Made by a program: the position numbers and the translations under genes
Assembly (NCBI GenBank): GCA_016618085.1
Contig: JABLTG010000026.1
Coordinates: 62,001-126,000, forward strand
Length of the DNA: 64,000 nucleotides
Source: Neovahlkampfia damariscottae
Taxonomy: Eukaryota > Heterolobosea > Selenaionea > Neovahlkampfiida > Neovahlkampfiidae
Direction of reading: 5' to 3'
The notes under the pieces: generated by a model
Seen by the model: the letters and a program-made list of their open reading frames with translations, nothing else
What the model was told of the DNA's origin: nothing
The model's database searches: none
Shown here: positions 63,605 to 64,000 of the stretch, one piece after another
Numbering within the stretch: the first letter of the stretch is position 1
Layout: every line of letters begins with the position of its first letter

Positions 63605-64000
63605 ATGGGTGTTAAAGGATTAACCTCATTCATCAGAACCAAATATCATTCTTCTATTAAATTCATAAACATTCAAGAAAAAATTCCTGAACAATCAACC
63701 ATAATCATTGATGGATATTCACTACTGTATTATTTATATCAACAATCAAATTTAGATTGGTTTAACGGTGGAGAATATGATGAATTTTCAAAATATGTTT
63801 TGAATTTTTTACATTTTTTTGACAAATTCAAATTGCTAATCATTTTTGATGGATGTCAAGAAGAGAGTAAAAGAAAAATGAAAATTAAGAGATCATCAAA
63901 ATATTCTCAATGGACAAAAATATTATTCAAATCGAAATTGAATCAAAAAATTGATGATAGAGATCATTTTAATCATGAAAGAATTTTTTTTTTACCTGTT
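63605..64000 (+). CDS. Asteroid-type (XPG/FEN1 family) protein, truncated by window edge
   Basis: N-terminal part (about 130 residues) of an ASTE1-like nuclease-fold protein: MGVKGLTSFIRTKYHSS, STIIIDGYSLLYYLYQQSNL, NGGEYDEFSKYVLNFLHFFD and KLLIIFDGCQEESKRK. The opening MG(V/I)xGL and the DG.sLl.yLY, FDG residues are XPG-N features; the GG(E)Y stretch is asteroid-specific. Members lack or alter some catalytic acids, and animal ASTE1 trims DNA ends in repair. The rest lies beyond the window. Confidence 0.72.
   Translation, partial: MGVKGLTSFIRTKYHSSIKFINIQEKIPEQSTIIIDGYSLLYYLYQQSNLDWFNGGEYDEFSKYVLNFLHFFDKFKLLIIFDGCQEESKRKMKIKRSSKYSQWTKILFKSKLNQKIDDRDHFNHERIFFLPV

Overview
This 64 kb window is nuclear DNA from an AT-rich microbial eukaryote (a protist). 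Genes are broken by very short GT..AG introns (about 24-49 nt) and packed almost end to end on both strands. The products are typically eukaryotic: CPSF1, SART1/Snu66, Tup1, XPC/Rad4, WASHC3, Vta1, Notchless, Alg11, a P5 ATPase, LIM/DEP/RGS/C2 domains and a PIAS-type SUMO ligase. Fatty acid desaturase and elongase genes suggest an aerobic lipid metabolism. DUF4116, AIG1-type GTPase, ADGF-type deaminase and Lys/Glu/Asn-rich proteins would suit a free-living amoeba or flagellate, perhaps heterolobosean or amoebozoan. I cannot name the species. I saw no rRNA, tRNA, CRISPR array, transposase or viral gene.

Layout. 1-12 kb: Tup1 (cut by the window edge), a LIM protein with a duplicated N-terminal module, DDX52/Rok1 helicase, a GNAT, an EF-hand protein, a divergent actin-related protein, a PIAS-type SUMO ligase and an RGS-pseudokinase-RGS protein. 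12-24 kb: a FAD2-type desaturase, RNase H1, a small unknown, a GGCT-like protein, a membrane protein, Notchless, a spliced microprotein, Alg11, a P5-type ATPase and a DUF547 protein. 24-36 kb: secreted and CaaX unknowns, a Sel1-repeat protein, a Lys-rich secreted protein, an unusual C2/coiled-coil/CPBP-like membrane protein, CPSF1 and a SAP30BP-like protein. 36-46 kb: PITHD1, Vta1, two nuclear-looking unknowns, WASHC3, a CRAL-TRIO protein, an atypical SDR, an ADGF/ADA2-type deaminase and a RhoGAP-like/DEP protein. 46.5-47.5 kb: two decayed gene fragments (MPPED-type phosphoesterase, ABCC transporter). 47.5-55 kb: glutathione synthetase, XPC/Rad4, enolase-phosphatase E1, a DEP protein and SART1. 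54.9-56.7 kb: a frameshifted actin pseudogene followed by a 5'-truncated DUF4116 fragment. 56.8-64 kb: AIG1-type GTPase, a beta-sandwich unknown, a TMCO4-like hydrolase, a fatty acid elongase, a type I membrane protein, a calmodulin-like protein and an asteroid-type nuclease (cut by the window edge).

There are no operons, but there is a clear promoter architecture. Nearly every gene has a CCAAT-type box (TTGACCAAT or TTGATTGG, either orientation) about 10-60 bp before its ATG, and divergent neighbours often share one box. I used it to choose starts. Functional groups represented are pre-mRNA processing (CPSF1, SART1, SAP30BP), ribosome biogenesis (DDX52, Notchless), endosome/ESCRT/WASH (Vta1, WASHC3), glutathione metabolism (GSS, GGCT-like), methionine salvage (ENOPH1) and lipid synthesis (desaturase, elongase). 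The most unusual findings are the C2/coiled-coil/CPBP fusion, the RGS-pseudokinase-RGS protein, the shared CCAAT micro-promoters and the two pseudogene clusters.
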